From: Streptococcus infantis
GTDB taxonomy: Bacteria > Bacillota > Bacilli > Lactobacillales > Streptococcaceae
NCBI RefSeq assembly: GCF_019929575.1
Contig: NZ_JAHZPU010000004.1
Span: forward strand, 1 to 64,000
Length of the DNA stretch: 64,000 nt
Reading direction: 5' to 3'
Shown piece after piece: positions 1 to 8,267 of this stretch. A program made the position numbers and the translations under genes. The notes under the pieces are model-generated. The model was not told the origin of the DNA, searched no databases, and was given only the letters and a program-made list of their open reading frames with translations. Positions within the stretch are counted from its first letter, which is position 1, and every line of letters starts with the position of its first letter.

Positions 1-157
1 TCTATACTGTTTTTTGCAACTCTAGTATATCAGATGAACATGTCTTTTGTGTTGCACTTCATTTTACAACAGGGCTTATAAGAATTATAGAACTTATTTA
101 CTTAGTATTTGTATATATAAGTTTTTTTTTATTTTACCGAAACTCTAAAATATTTGA

Positions 158-163
158 TATAAT
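158..163 (+). promoter_or_regulatory. -10 element upstream of the lipoprotein gene
   Basis: A perfect TATAAT lies 45 bases before the start codon at 208, and a purine-rich ribosome site (AAGAGGAG) sits around 194-201. No good -35 is visible; the best match at 134-139 is poor. The first 130 bases of the window are AT-rich and hold no gene I can support. Confidence 0.5.
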
Positions 164-207
164 GTAGGCAGAGCTATGGTCACCATTCATTTTAAGAGGA
201 GATTTTT

Positions 208-1356
208 ATGGGTAATAGAAGTATAGTAGGAAATCTGTTTATTCTTATATTTAGTTTTTTGATAGTTGGTTGTAGTAATCAAAATTCGGATGTTTCTAGT
301 AATGATTCTAGTTTACCTACTACAACTAGTCAGTCAACTACTAGTAACGAGATTAAGTCTGGGGAGTCTAAGAAAGATTGCAAAGATTTATACAAGCCAG
401 TTTTTGAGGATTACAAAAAGATATTTTCTTCTTCTAAAGATTCAAGTGCAATTGCAAATCTTTATCAAAAATTGAATGCAACTGAACGCCCTATCAATAG
501 TTGGTCAGTTGAAAATGTGGTTTTTCAATCAGATAAAATGAGTTATGCCTATGCAGATCTTAATAAAGATGGTGTAGGGGAATTGCTAATAGGAGTTGAG
601 CAATCTAATGGTGATTATTTTATTTCGGGTCTTTATTATCTTGTAAATGAGAAACCGGTCCTTTTAGCAGAAGGTTTTGTAGCCGGCCATGGTGGTGCTA
701 GAAATTCTATGAATATCTATAAGGGTGGAGACATCTTAGAATTAAGCTGGTCATCTGGTACAGGTGAAGGTAGGGGAGTACTTTATCATCTGAATTCGAG
801 CCAACAAGCAGCAAGTAAAGTTCAGGAACAGGACATTCGTGTTCCTGGTAACAAAAGTTTGCATTCTGATTTTGGTAAGACAGAGGCAGAATTAATGAAT
901 TTCAAGCAACTAGATTGGCAGAAATTTGAAGATTCTAGTAACTCGGCTATCTCGGGAGATAAGCAAAGGGCCCCTTGGAATGCTAGGAAATCTGCTAAAT
1001 TAGAAGAGTTCATAAAAGGGTGGGGTGAAAGACTTGGTCAACCTAATTACGAAAAGGGAATATCAGGAGGGGATGTTGGTGCAGATAATCTCTATACCTT
1101 TGGAGATGGACCAAGCGAAAAAATGAATGCCGAATACACGGATACAGGTTTAGGAACTGCTAAGTACCGTATTGTGGAACGCTATAGTAACTGGAATAAA
1201 TACCCGGACGTGCATAGCTACTTTTTTGCGATAACTGATACTGGGGAAGCGATTGTTTTTCATTCTCCAACAACAAATGGTGGGGTTATGTACCTAAAAC
1301 CGACAGAGAATACAGAGATCCAAGCAGAGTTTAAACGCTTAGTTGAGGAAGACTAG
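208..1356 (+). CDS. DUF4767-type lipoprotein
   Basis: This is a predicted surface lipoprotein of 382 residues. The N-terminus has a hydrophobic segment ending in a lipobox (LIVGC), so Cys22 would be lipidated. A Ser/Thr-rich linker follows (about 23-60). A middle domain contains DLNKDGVGEL, which resembles a calcium-binding or FG-GAP-like loop. The C-terminal part (about 250-382) carries the conserved tryptophans and the WGERLGQPNY stretch that I associate with DUF4767 lipoproteins of lactic acid bacteria. The start at 208 has a good ribosome site. It appears to be a single-gene transcript. No function is known to me; the family assignment is from pattern memory. Confidence 0.75.
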   Translation: MGNRSIVGNLFILIFSFLIVGCSNQNSDVSSNDSSLPTTTSQSTTSNEIKSGESKKDCKDLYKPVFEDYKKIFSSSKDSSAIANLYQKLNATERPINSWSVENVVFQSDKMSYAYADLNKDGVGELLIGVEQSNGDYFISGLYYLVNEKPVLLAEGFVAGHGGARNSMNIYKGGDILELSWSSGTGEGRGVLYHLNSSQQAASKVQEQDIRVPGNKSLHSDFGKTEAELMNFKQLDWQKFEDSSNSAISGDKQRAPWNARKSAKLEEFIKGWGERLGQPNYEKGISGGDVGADNLYTFGDGPSEKMNAEYTDTGLGTAKYRIVERYSNWNKYPDVHSYFFAITDTGEAIVFHSPTTNGGVMYLKPTENTEIQAEFKRLVEED

Positions 1357-1504
1357 AAAAATGAAGAGTTTGGTCTTGGTCAATCTCTTTTTATAAAAAT
1401 CTCTTTCTTCCATTTTTATGCTTTTTGAGTGTTTAATGTTATACTTGTGTTAAGTTAGATAGAAAAGTGTCATTCGATGATGATTTTATCAGTAAGGAGA
1501 ATAT

Positions 1505-2208
1505 ATGCCAAAAAGTGTGAAGTTTCATAGTATTTATTATAGATTTGTTCTATTTATAATTATTTTATATTTTTTGGGTGTTCATCAAATTGCTGGGCGA
1601 GGTATTCAAACAGTTACTATCTTTGATTACGTCTTCAACTTTCATCAAACACAGTTAGGGTATTTCCTTCTTTTATTAATTTTAGTTGGCATTGGTATTA
1701 ATTTTCTTTTTCCTTGGAAATTTTATATTACTCAGGATGGGATATACATTAGAAGGTTAGATTTATTTGTTCCTTGGAGTGATATTAGTGGAGTTTCCCA
1801 TGTTTGGATTAACAAAGCGAGTAATTTTAGCAGAGGGCTTGTTTTTTATAACAATAAATGTTTAGTTTTCTATCGTAATAATAATAAACCGATTTGTATC
1901 TATAACACTTCTTTTTAGCCTTGTTTCTTGTCAAACTCTTTAATTCTCAGATCAAGACGAATATCATATCAGCTGGTTTTGCTACGGGATTTAATATTCT
2001 ATTGAATACATCAATTGTCTGTTATCTTTACTTTCTTGATTTAAAAACTCTTAGTTTTAGTTATTTTTTACTTTTTTGCTTACTCTACTTTATAAAAAAT
2101 TTTATCATTCCTTTATGCTTGGTTTCTAGTCAAAATTCTAAGTATGGTCCTTATCTGGTCCATAGTAGTTTATTTAAGAGAAATGCTTCAGATGTGATTC
2201 ATGTTTAA
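1505..2208 (+). pseudogene. membrane protein with PH-like region, frameshifted
   Basis: Two adjacent reading frames (1505-1918 and 1921-2208) look like one membrane protein. The first has two transmembrane segments (about residues 10-30 and 55-75) and then a segment of the type FYITQDGIYIRR, which resembles a PH-like or DUF986-like domain. It stops at a TAG inside a run of five T (1912-1916). With one more T the reading continues as YNTSFLALFLVKLFNSQIK and joins the second frame, which has two more hydrophobic segments. The second part has no ribosome site and only a TTG start. It is either a real frameshift mutation or a homopolymer error. Function unknown. Confidence 0.6.
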
Positions 2209-2224
2209 TTTTATAAAAATGGTG

Positions 2225-2254
2225 ACTTTCTACTTTTGGGTAGGAAGTTTTTTA
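2225..2254 (+). terminator. rho-independent terminator
   Basis: A 9-bp stem (ACTTTCTAC paired with GTAGGAAGT, one G-T pair) with a 6-nt loop is followed by a run of T. It closes the broken membrane-protein unit and lies just before the MarR promoter. Confidence 0.65.
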
Positions 2255-2260
2255 TTATTT

Positions 2261-2325
2261 CTATATCGAAACAGTTGACAGATGTAACGGAAAGTATTAC
2301 AATAAATTCAGAAAGTTCGATATAG
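2261..2325 (+). promoter_or_regulatory. promoter flanked by a perfect 10-bp inverted repeat
   Basis: The -35 is TTGACA (2275-2280) and the -10 is TACAAT (2298-2303), with a 17-bp spacer. The promoter is bracketed by CTATATCGAA (2261-2270) and its exact reverse complement TTCGATATAG (2316-2325). The layout suggests an operator for the MarR protein encoded immediately downstream, controlling the whole operon. Confidence 0.7.
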
Positions 2326-2341
2326 AAGTAAAGAAAACAAA

Positions 2342-2791
2342 ATGGACAAGATGTTAGGGGGCTACCAAGCTCTACAGATTCGATTGTTGAATGGGCGTAT
2401 CTTTCAAAAACTCTTGAGCAAGGAACCAGATGCCCAATACAGAAGTGAGCAGGGAAAAATTTTAACAATCTTGTGGAAGCAAGAGTTGGGTTGTGCTACC
2501 GCAACTGATATTGCTCTTGCGACAGGTCTTGCAAACAATACGCTGACCAGTATGGTTAAGAAATTAGAAGAACAGGGTTTGGTTGCGATTAAGCCTTGTA
2601 CACAGGATAAAAGAAAAAAATATATCTCTTTGACAGATCTCGGTTGGGCGCAAAAAGAAATTGGAGACCGTGTCAGTAAAGAGTTAGGTGAAATTTTCTA
2701 CCAAGGATTTTCGAATCAAGAAATTCAGGAATTTGAAGCTTATCAAGAGCGTATTATCACTAATTTAAAGAAAAAAGAAAACGAGGAATAA
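2342..2791 (+). CDS. MarR-family transcriptional regulator
   Basis: This is a 149-residue winged-helix regulator. The central part (about 35-105) has the MarR layout: a recognition helix around ATGLANNTLTSMVKKLEEQGL, then a basic wing (CTQDKRKKYISLT). It is the first gene of an operon with a SnoaL-like protein and an ABC transporter, with 3 and 12 bases between the following genes. The inverted repeat around its promoter suggests autoregulation. One cysteine lies near the dimer/DNA junction (SGCATATD region) and another in the wing (KPCTQD), so thiol sensing is conceivable, but that is inference. In S. pneumoniae a MarR gene stands in the same place before the ergothioneine transporter. Confidence 0.85.
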   Translation: MDKMLGGYQALQIRLLNGRIFQKLLSKEPDAQYRSEQGKILTILWKQELGCATATDIALATGLANNTLTSMVKKLEEQGLVAIKPCTQDKRKKYISLTDLGWAQKEIGDRVSKELGEIFYQGFSNQEIQEFEAYQERIITNLKKKENEE

Positions 2792-2794
2792 ATC

Positions 2795-3559
2795 ATGTCC
2801 ATTCAAGCACAAAATGCACAAAATCTATATATTCGTGCTATTCAAGATGGACGTGTAGTAGAAGCGCAAGCAAGTTCAGTAGGGGATACCTATATCCAAC
2901 ACTCGACAGGAGTGCCGGATGGGAAAGAAGGATTCGCTACTTTTTTTGCAGATTTTATCAAGCGTCATCCAGAACGTGAAATCAAGATTGTTCGTACCAT
3001 TGAAGATGGCAATCTTGTCTTTGTCCATGTCCACCAGTACCTTAATGGAGGGGAAGCCCAATGGGTGACGACAGATACTTTCCGTGCAGATGAGAATGGA
3101 CGCATCGTTGAGCATTGGGACGTTATTGACTACTATCGCACACCTGAAAATGGCCAACTAGATCAAATCTTTGGAGACTTTGAAATCACGGATTTGGATA
3201 AGACAGCGGACAATAAAAAGCTGGTTCGTCGTTTCTTGACAGAAATTTTCCAAAACAAGGAGTTCGACCAATGGGAAGACTTTGTTGCAGAGGATCTGAT
3301 CCAGCACAATCATGAGATTGGGCAAGGAAGCCAAGTTTATAAGGATTACGTACGTGAGCATGATGTGACCTATGACTTTGTTTTCCAACTCTTGACGCAA
3401 GGGAATTTTGCAGTTAGCTATGGTCAGGTATTGATTGATGACGTTGCCTATGCTCAATACGATATCTTCCGTTTAGAAAATGGGAAAATTGTGGAACATT
3501 GGGATAATAAGGAAGTTATGCCTAAGGTAGAAGACTTGACCAATAGAGGGAAGTTTTAA
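2795..3559 (+). CDS. tandem SnoaL-like (NTF2-fold) protein
   Basis: The 254-residue protein contains two NTF2-like units, about residues 8-120 and 130-245. Each ends in the repeated pattern NGRIVEHWDV / NGKIVEHWDN, typical of SnoaL-like polyketide-cyclase proteins. The internal duplication is clear from the repeated EHWD motif and matching HxH/QH positions. The enzyme activity is not known to me. It lies between the MarR gene and egtV, 12 bases before the latter, so it probably acts on or protects a compound linked to the transported substrate. Confidence 0.8.
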   Translation: MSIQAQNAQNLYIRAIQDGRVVEAQASSVGDTYIQHSTGVPDGKEGFATFFADFIKRHPEREIKIVRTIEDGNLVFVHVHQYLNGGEAQWVTTDTFRADENGRIVEHWDVIDYYRTPENGQLDQIFGDFEITDLDKTADNKKLVRRFLTEIFQNKEFDQWEDFVAEDLIQHNHEIGQGSQVYKDYVREHDVTYDFVFQLLTQGNFAVSYGQVLIDDVAYAQYDIFRLENGKIVEHWDNKEVMPKVEDLTNRGKF

Positions 3560-3571
3560 AAGAGGAAGAAC

Positions 3572-4300
3572 ATGATTGAATACAAACATGTAGCCTTGCG
3601 CTACACGGATAAGGACATTTTAAAAGATGTCAATCTCCGCATTGAAAATGGAGAATTCATGGTGTTAGTGGGTCCTTCAGGATCTGGAAAGACCACCATG
3701 ATCAAGATGGTGAACCGTCTCTTGGAGCCGACAGATGGCAATATTTATATGGATGGGAAACGCATCAAGGACTATGATGAACGGGAGTTACGTCTCAGTA
3801 CCGGCTATGTCCTTCAGGCCATTGCCCTTTTTCCAAATTTAACAGTTGCTGAAAATATAGCATTGATTCCTGAGATGAAGGGTTGGAGAAAGGAACAAAT
3901 AACCTCTAAAACAGAAGAACTCTTGAACAAGGTTGGCCTACCTGCTGCAGATTATGCTCATCGTTTACCAAGCGAGTTATCTGGTGGGGAGCAACAGCGG
4001 ATTGGGATTGTGCGGGCTATCATTGGGGAACCAAAAATCTTGCTGATGGATGAGCCTTTCTCTGCTCTCGATGCCATTTCTCGCAAGCAGTTGCAGGCTC
4101 TTACCAAAGATTTGCACAAAGAATTCGGCATGACTACCATCTTCGTTACTCATGATACGGACGAGGCCTTGAAATTAGGCGATCGAATTGCTGTTTTACA
4201 AGATGGAGAAATTCGCCAGGTCGCAGAACCTGAAACAATTTTACAAGCGCCTGCGACAGAATTTGTAGCGAACTTGTTTGGAGGTAGCCTTCATGTCTAA
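3572..4300 (+). CDS. egtV: ABC transporter ATPase, EgtV/ProV-type
   Basis: This is the ATP-binding subunit of an osmoprotectant-family importer (242 residues). Walker A is GPSGSGKTT (about 35-43), the signature is LSGGEQQRI, Walker B is [11 protein letters not shown] and the switch histidine is in FVTHD. It has no C-terminal CBS domains, unlike OpuA/ProV. The downstream gene encodes a fused permease and binding protein. In S. pneumoniae this pair was first called choline or ProWX-like and later shown to import ergothioneine (EgtUV). I assign the name by gene order and subunit architecture, not by ligand residues. The gene overlaps egtU by 8 bases. Confidence 0.75.
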   Translation: MIEYKHVALRYTDKDILKDVNLRIENGEFMVLVGPSGSGKTTMIKMVNRLLEPTDGNIYMDGKRIKDYDERELRLSTGYVLQAIALFPNLTVAENIALIPEMKGWRKEQITSKTEELLNKVGLPAADYAHRLPSELSGGEQQRIGIVRAIIGEPKILLMDEPFSALDAISRKQLQALTKDLHKEFGMTTIFVTHDTDEALKLGDRIAVLQDGEIRQVAEPETILQAPATEFVANLFGGSLHV

Positions 4301-5813
4301 TTTGATTTCAACCTTTCAAGAGCGTTTTGGGGAATGGTTAACCGCTCTTGGTCAACACTTACAATTATCGCTTTTGACCTTATTGGTTGCTATTTTTCTG
4401 ACCATCCCACTTGCGGTTTATCTAAATGGTCACAAAAAAGTAGCGAACTGGGTGCTACAAGTTGCGGGTATCTTCCAGACCATTCCTTCAATGGCCTTGT
4501 TGGGGCTCTTTATTCCTTTCATGGGGATTGGAACCTTACCAGCCCTTACAGCCCTTGTCATCTACGCTATTTTCCCGATTTTAGAAAATACAATCACAGC
4601 CTTGAACGGCATTGATCCTAGCCTTGAGGAGGCAGGGATTGCTTTTGGAATGACCAAGTGGGAGCGACTCAAGAAGTTTGAAATTCCACTGGCCATGCCC
4701 GTCATTGTATCGGGGGTTCGTACAGCAACCGTTATGATCATTGGGACAGCGACTTTAGCCGCTCTTGTTGGAGCTGGAGGATTGGGATCCTTTATCCTTT
4801 TGGGAATTGATCGTCGGAATGCTAGTCTCATTTTAATCGGAGCAATCTCATCAGCCATCTTGGCCATTCTCTTTAATGTCATTCTCAAATGGTTGGAAAA
4901 GGCAAAGTTGCGTACGATTGTTTCGGCCTTTGCTGTCATGATCCTTGGTTTGGGAGTTAGTTATGTTCCAAGCATCATCCCACATAATGAGAAAGACAAT
5001 CTCGTCATTGCTGGGAAGTTAGGACCTGAACCTGAGATTCTCATGAATATGTATAAACTTCTCATCGAGGAAAATACGGATATGACGGTGACGGTCAAGC
5101 CTAACTTTGGGAAGACAGATTTCCTTTACCAAGCACTGAAAAAAGGAGATATTGATATCTATCCAGAATTTACAGGTACTATTACAGGCTCTCTCTTGCA
5201 GCCAACTCCTAAAGTGAGCAATGACTCTGAAGAAGTTTATGAAGTAGCGCGTGATGGCATTAAGAAGCAGGATAATCTAGTCTTGCTGAATCACATGGCT
5301 TATCAAAACACCTTTGCTATTGCAGTTTCAAAAAGTATAGCTAAAGAATATCATTTGAAGACTATTTCTGATCTAAAGGGAGTTCAAGATAAACTGAAGG
5401 CAGGATTCACTCTGGAGTTTAATGACCGTGAGGATGGAAACAAGGGGTTACAGTCTCTTTATGGACTAAATCTTAATGTGGCAACAATGGAGCCAGCCCT
5501 TCGCTATGATGCAATCAAGGCTGGTGATATACAGATTATGGAAGTTTACTCGACAGATCCAGAAATCGAGCGTTACCAACTTCAAATTTTAGAAGATGAT
5601 CAGCACCTCTTCCCGCCTTATCAAGGGGCGCCACTCATGAAAGCTGAGTTAATCGAAAAACATCCGGAGTTGGAAGCTGTTCTTAATAAGCTAGCTGGTA
5701 AAATCACTGAAAGCCAGATGAGTCAGATGAACTATCAGGTTGGTATTGATGGTAAGGATGCTCATACTGTTGCACATGATTTCTTGGTGGAACAGGGATT
5801 ATTGAAGAAATGA
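4293..5813 (+). CDS. egtU: ABC transporter permease fused to substrate-binding domain, EgtU-type
   Basis: The 506-residue protein has a permease half (about 1-225, with the [22 protein letters not shown] coupling region) and an extracytoplasmic solute-binding half (about 235-506) that begins near [19 protein letters not shown]. This fusion is typical of the ProWX/EgtU type. The chosen start at 4293 follows GGAGGT by 7 bases and overlaps the egtV stop. The likely substrate is ergothioneine, a low-molecular-weight thiol histidine derivative. Choline or betaine import is the alternative reading. Confidence 0.75.
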   Translation: MSNLISTFQERFGEWLTALGQHLQLSLLTLLVAIFLTIPLAVYLNGHKKVANWVLQVAGIFQTIPSMALLGLFIPFMGIGTLPALTALVIYAIFPILENTITALNGIDPSLEEAGIAFGMTKWERLKKFEIPLAMPVIVSGVRTATVMIIGTATLAALVGAGGLGSFILLGIDRRNASLILIGAISSAILAILFNVILKWLEKAKLRTIVSAFAVMILGLGVSYVPSIIPHNEKDNLVIAGKLGPEPEILMNMYKLLIEENTDMTVTVKPNFGKTDFLYQALKKGDIDIYPEFTGTITGSLLQPTPKVSNDSEEVYEVARDGIKKQDNLVLLNHMAYQNTFAIAVSKSIAKEYHLKTISDLKGVQDKLKAGFTLEFNDREDGNKGLQSLYGLNLNVATMEPALRYDAIKAGDIQIMEVYSTDPEIERYQLQILEDDQHLFPPYQGAPLMKAELIEKHPELEAVLNKLAGKITESQMSQMNYQVGIDGKDAHTVAHDFLVEQGLLKK

Positions 5814-6433
5814 TGAGGCAAGAAGAAATACAAGAGACTCTTTTGCGACTCTGTAAGCACTATGGAGAACAAAATTGGTGGCAATCGGATAACAAGCTTG
5901 AAGATCTGGTATCGACTATTCTTATCCAGCGAACATCTGAGAAAAATGCTAAGTTGGCTTTAGCTGGTCTTATGGATGTCATGACAGTAGAGGGTATCCT
6001 AGGATTATCGCTAGAAGATTTACAGGAACGTATTCGACCTGCTGGATTTTTTAAGCAAAAGTCTCAAACGATTAGGGGACTTCTAATCTGGTTAAGAGAA
6101 AATGGTGGTTTTGAGGTTCTTGCTAGGATTGGAACAGAAGATTTACGGAAGCAACTTTTGGAGTTAAAAGGGATTGGACCAGAGACTGCAGATGCACTTT
6201 TACTATATCTTTTTGATCGTTCAGTTTTTATTTCGGATGAATATGCTAGAAGACTTTTTCGACGATTAGGATTTGGAAATTTTGATACCTATAATGAAAT
6301 GCATGCTGTTTATTGTAACGTATTGGAAGGACTCACCCTCAAACAATGCCAAGAGATTCATGCCGTTATTGATGAACATGGGAAAGTTTTTAGCAAAAGT
6401 AAAGGCCAGTTAGACGAAAGTTGGTTACGATAA
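5810..6433 (+). CDS. HhH-GPD DNA-glycosylase-like protein without Fe-S cluster
   Basis: This 207-residue protein belongs to the endonuclease III / HhH-GPD fold. The helix-hairpin-helix reads [10 protein letters not shown], where endonuclease III normally has a catalytic lysine; here the position is Glu, and the conserved Asp is kept in ISDEYARR. The C-terminus aligns with the region that usually holds four cysteines for a 4Fe-4S cluster, but reads [18 protein letters not shown] with no cysteine. It may be a monofunctional glycosylase or an inactive DNA-binding relative. It is coupled to egtU by a 4-base ATGA overlap and followed by a strong terminator. Confidence 0.75.
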   Translation: MMRQEEIQETLLRLCKHYGEQNWWQSDNKLEDLVSTILIQRTSEKNAKLALAGLMDVMTVEGILGLSLEDLQERIRPAGFFKQKSQTIRGLLIWLRENGGFEVLARIGTEDLRKQLLELKGIGPETADALLLYLFDRSVFISDEYARRLFRRLGFGNFDTYNEMHAVYCNVLEGLTLKQCQEIHAVIDEHGKVFSKSKGQLDESWLR

Positions 6434-6468
6434 AAAATTCTAAGACTTCTTGTCTTAGAATTTTTTTA
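6434..6468 (+). terminator. rho-independent terminator
   Basis: A stem AAAATTCTAAGAC / GTCTTAGAATTTT with a short loop and T-run lies directly after the stop at 6433. It ends the MarR-EgtUV operon. I see no gene in 6469-6618. Confidence 0.8.
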
Positions 6469-6618
6469 GTTAATGTACTTGCTTAAAAAATCATAGTTTG
6501 ATCAGATTAATAAATAGAAAGTAGAGGCAAAATATTCATGGTGAATGGAATATTTGAATGATAGAATGTTGACAGGTATTTTTCTTTTGAGTGGATATGA
6601 AATCTATAGTTGTGTTTG

Positions 6619-7152
6619 CTACTTCATCTCCATGACGTCTAAGTAAAATCTCACTACTTGATCCTCCGTGTAAGATTTCCCCTTTTTCAGCCACCAGGTC
6701 AATGTTTCGATAAAGTTAGTTACGACAAAATGCTTGAGATAAGAAGTAGGAATATTAGGATAGGAAACTTGCAAGTCCTTTGCTACCATGGGGTAAACAT
6801 GATGTTCTAGCTCTTTCTGTAATTGACGGAGGAAGTAGTCGTTTTTAGAGAAAAGAAGATTGGTGACGTGGTCCTGGTTTTTCTTAAAATGCGAAAAGAT
6901 ATGGGACAAATAAGCTTCTGTAGATATATTTTCCTCGCGTTCAAAAAGATGATGAAAGAGATAACGGCAGAGCTCACTTAGGAGTAATTCCTTACTCTCA
7001 TAGTGGCTGTAAAAGGTGGAACGACCAACGTCTGCTAGGTCAATAATCTCCTGAACAGTGATGGATTCAAAATTTTTTTGATTTAGTAATTGTAAAAAAG
7101 CAGTATAGATAGCTTTTCGTGTCTTGGTAATGCGGCGATCTTGAGCAACCAT
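6619..7152 (-). CDS. sczA: TetR-family regulator, SczA-like
   Basis: The 177-residue protein has a TetR DNA-binding N-terminus (about 8-50) with TVQEIIDLADVGRSTFYSHYESKELLL. It is transcribed away from a cation-diffusion gene. In S. pneumoniae the TetR protein SczA activates the divergent czcD in response to zinc and represses it otherwise. The name here rests on that arrangement and on the palindrome at 7163-7177. Histidine residues are frequent in the ligand domain (HHLF, HHVYP, LKHFV), which fits metal sensing but does not prove it. Confidence 0.8.
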   Translation of the reverse strand: MVAQDRRITKTRKAIYTAFLQLLNQKNFESITVQEIIDLADVGRSTFYSHYESKELLLSELCRYLFHHLFEREENISTEAYLSHIFSHFKKNQDHVTNLLFSKNDYFLRQLQKELEHHVYPMVAKDLQVSYPNIPTSYLKHFVVTNFIETLTWWLKKGKSYTEDQVVRFYLDVMEMK

Positions 7153-7162
7153 ATGGACAATT

Positions 7163-7177
7163 TGAACAAATTGTTCA
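7163..7177. promoter_or_regulatory. palindrome in the sczA-czcD intergenic region
   Basis: TGAACAA-A-TTGTTCA is a perfect 7+1+7 palindrome. It lies 10 bases upstream of the sczA start and about 110 bases upstream of czcD. It is a good candidate for a SczA binding site. Confidence 0.65.
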
Positions 7178-7285
7178 GTAACTTACAAAGAGAACAGTTT
7201 GCCCCTATCCTTTCTTTTCGGAGTAAGAGATAATACTAGTAAAGGGAATATTTATACTACTATTATACCAAAGGAGGATGAAAAA

Positions 7286-8188
7286 ATGACAACGAAAGGT
7301 GCGGTTTGGCTAGCTTTTTTCTTAAATTTGAGTTATGCCATTGTTGAGTTTATCGCAGGAGGGATTTTTGGTTCTAGTGCGGTCCTTGCTGACTCTGTCC
7401 ATGATCTTGGAGATGCAATCGCAATTGGGATATCAGCCTTTCTAGAAACAATTTCCAATCGTGAAGAAGACAGCCACTATACCTTGGGTTACAAGCGCTT
7501 TAGCCTTTTAGGGGCTATGGTAACGGCAGTGATTCTGATGACAGGGTCTGTTCTGGTTATCTTGGAAAATATAACAAAAATCTTTCATCCACAGCCGGTC
7601 AATGATGAGGGAATCCTCTGGCTAGGAATCATAGCGGTCAGTATCAATGTATTGGCAAGTCTAGTAGTTCGTAAGGGAAAAACTAAGAATGAGTCTATTT
7701 TGAGCCTGCATTTTCTGGAAGATACTCTGGGTTGGGTGGCTGTTATCCTAATGGCCATTGTTCTGCGATTTACCGACTGGTATATTCTAGATCCTCTCTT
7801 GTCTCTGGTCATTTCTTTCTTTATTCTCTCAAAAGCTATTCCACGTTTTTGGTCTACGCTTAAGATTTTCTTAGATGCTGTACCGGAAGGAGTGGATATC
7901 CAGAAGATTAAGACGGATTTGGCAGAGTTAGACCATGTCTCTAGTATCAATCAGCTCAATCTCTGGACCATGGATGGTTTGGAAAAAAATGCCATTGTCC
8001 ATGTTTGTCTCAAAAAAGTGGAGCACATGGAAGTCTGTAAAGAAGCAATCCGTGCCATGCTCAAAGATTATGGCTTTCAAAACATCACCATTGAAGTTGA
8101 TGCTGACCTAGTAACTCACCAAGCCCATAAGCGCAATATGGAGGAGATAGAAGCAGTCCAAAGCCATGGATATGAACATTATCATTAA
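7286..8188 (+). CDS. czcD: cation diffusion facilitator, zinc efflux CzcD
   Basis: This is a 300-residue membrane antiporter of the CDF family that would export Zn2+ (possibly Co2+ or Cd2+) in exchange for protons. The paired metal-site motifs are HDLGD in transmembrane helix 2 (ADSVHDLGDAIAIG) and HFLED in helix 5, followed by a cytoplasmic C-terminal domain and a His-rich end (SHGYEHYH). The start at 7286 is set by AAGGAGG nine bases upstream; an upstream in-frame TTG lacks a ribosome site. SczA is the divergent neighbour. Confidence 0.88.
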   Translation: MTTKGAVWLAFFLNLSYAIVEFIAGGIFGSSAVLADSVHDLGDAIAIGISAFLETISNREEDSHYTLGYKRFSLLGAMVTAVILMTGSVLVILENITKIFHPQPVNDEGILWLGIIAVSINVLASLVVRKGKTKNESILSLHFLEDTLGWVAVILMAIVLRFTDWYILDPLLSLVISFFILSKAIPRFWSTLKIFLDAVPEGVDIQKIKTDLAELDHVSSINQLNLWTMDGLEKNAIVHVCLKKVEHMEVCKEAIRAMLKDYGFQNITIEVDADLVTHQAHKRNMEEIEAVQSHGYEHYH

Positions 8189-8267
8189 TGAGCTATAGTA
8201 TAAGTGAGCGAAAGCTTCATAAATAGTGTATACTTGAAATAAGTTAGATACAGAGAGGTAAATGTTT

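Noticed and set aside
2876-3457. Two long minus-strand reading frames opposite the SnoaL-like gene.
   Set aside because: No ribosome sites, no family patterns, and the plus-strand protein has a clear internal repeat and conserved motifs.
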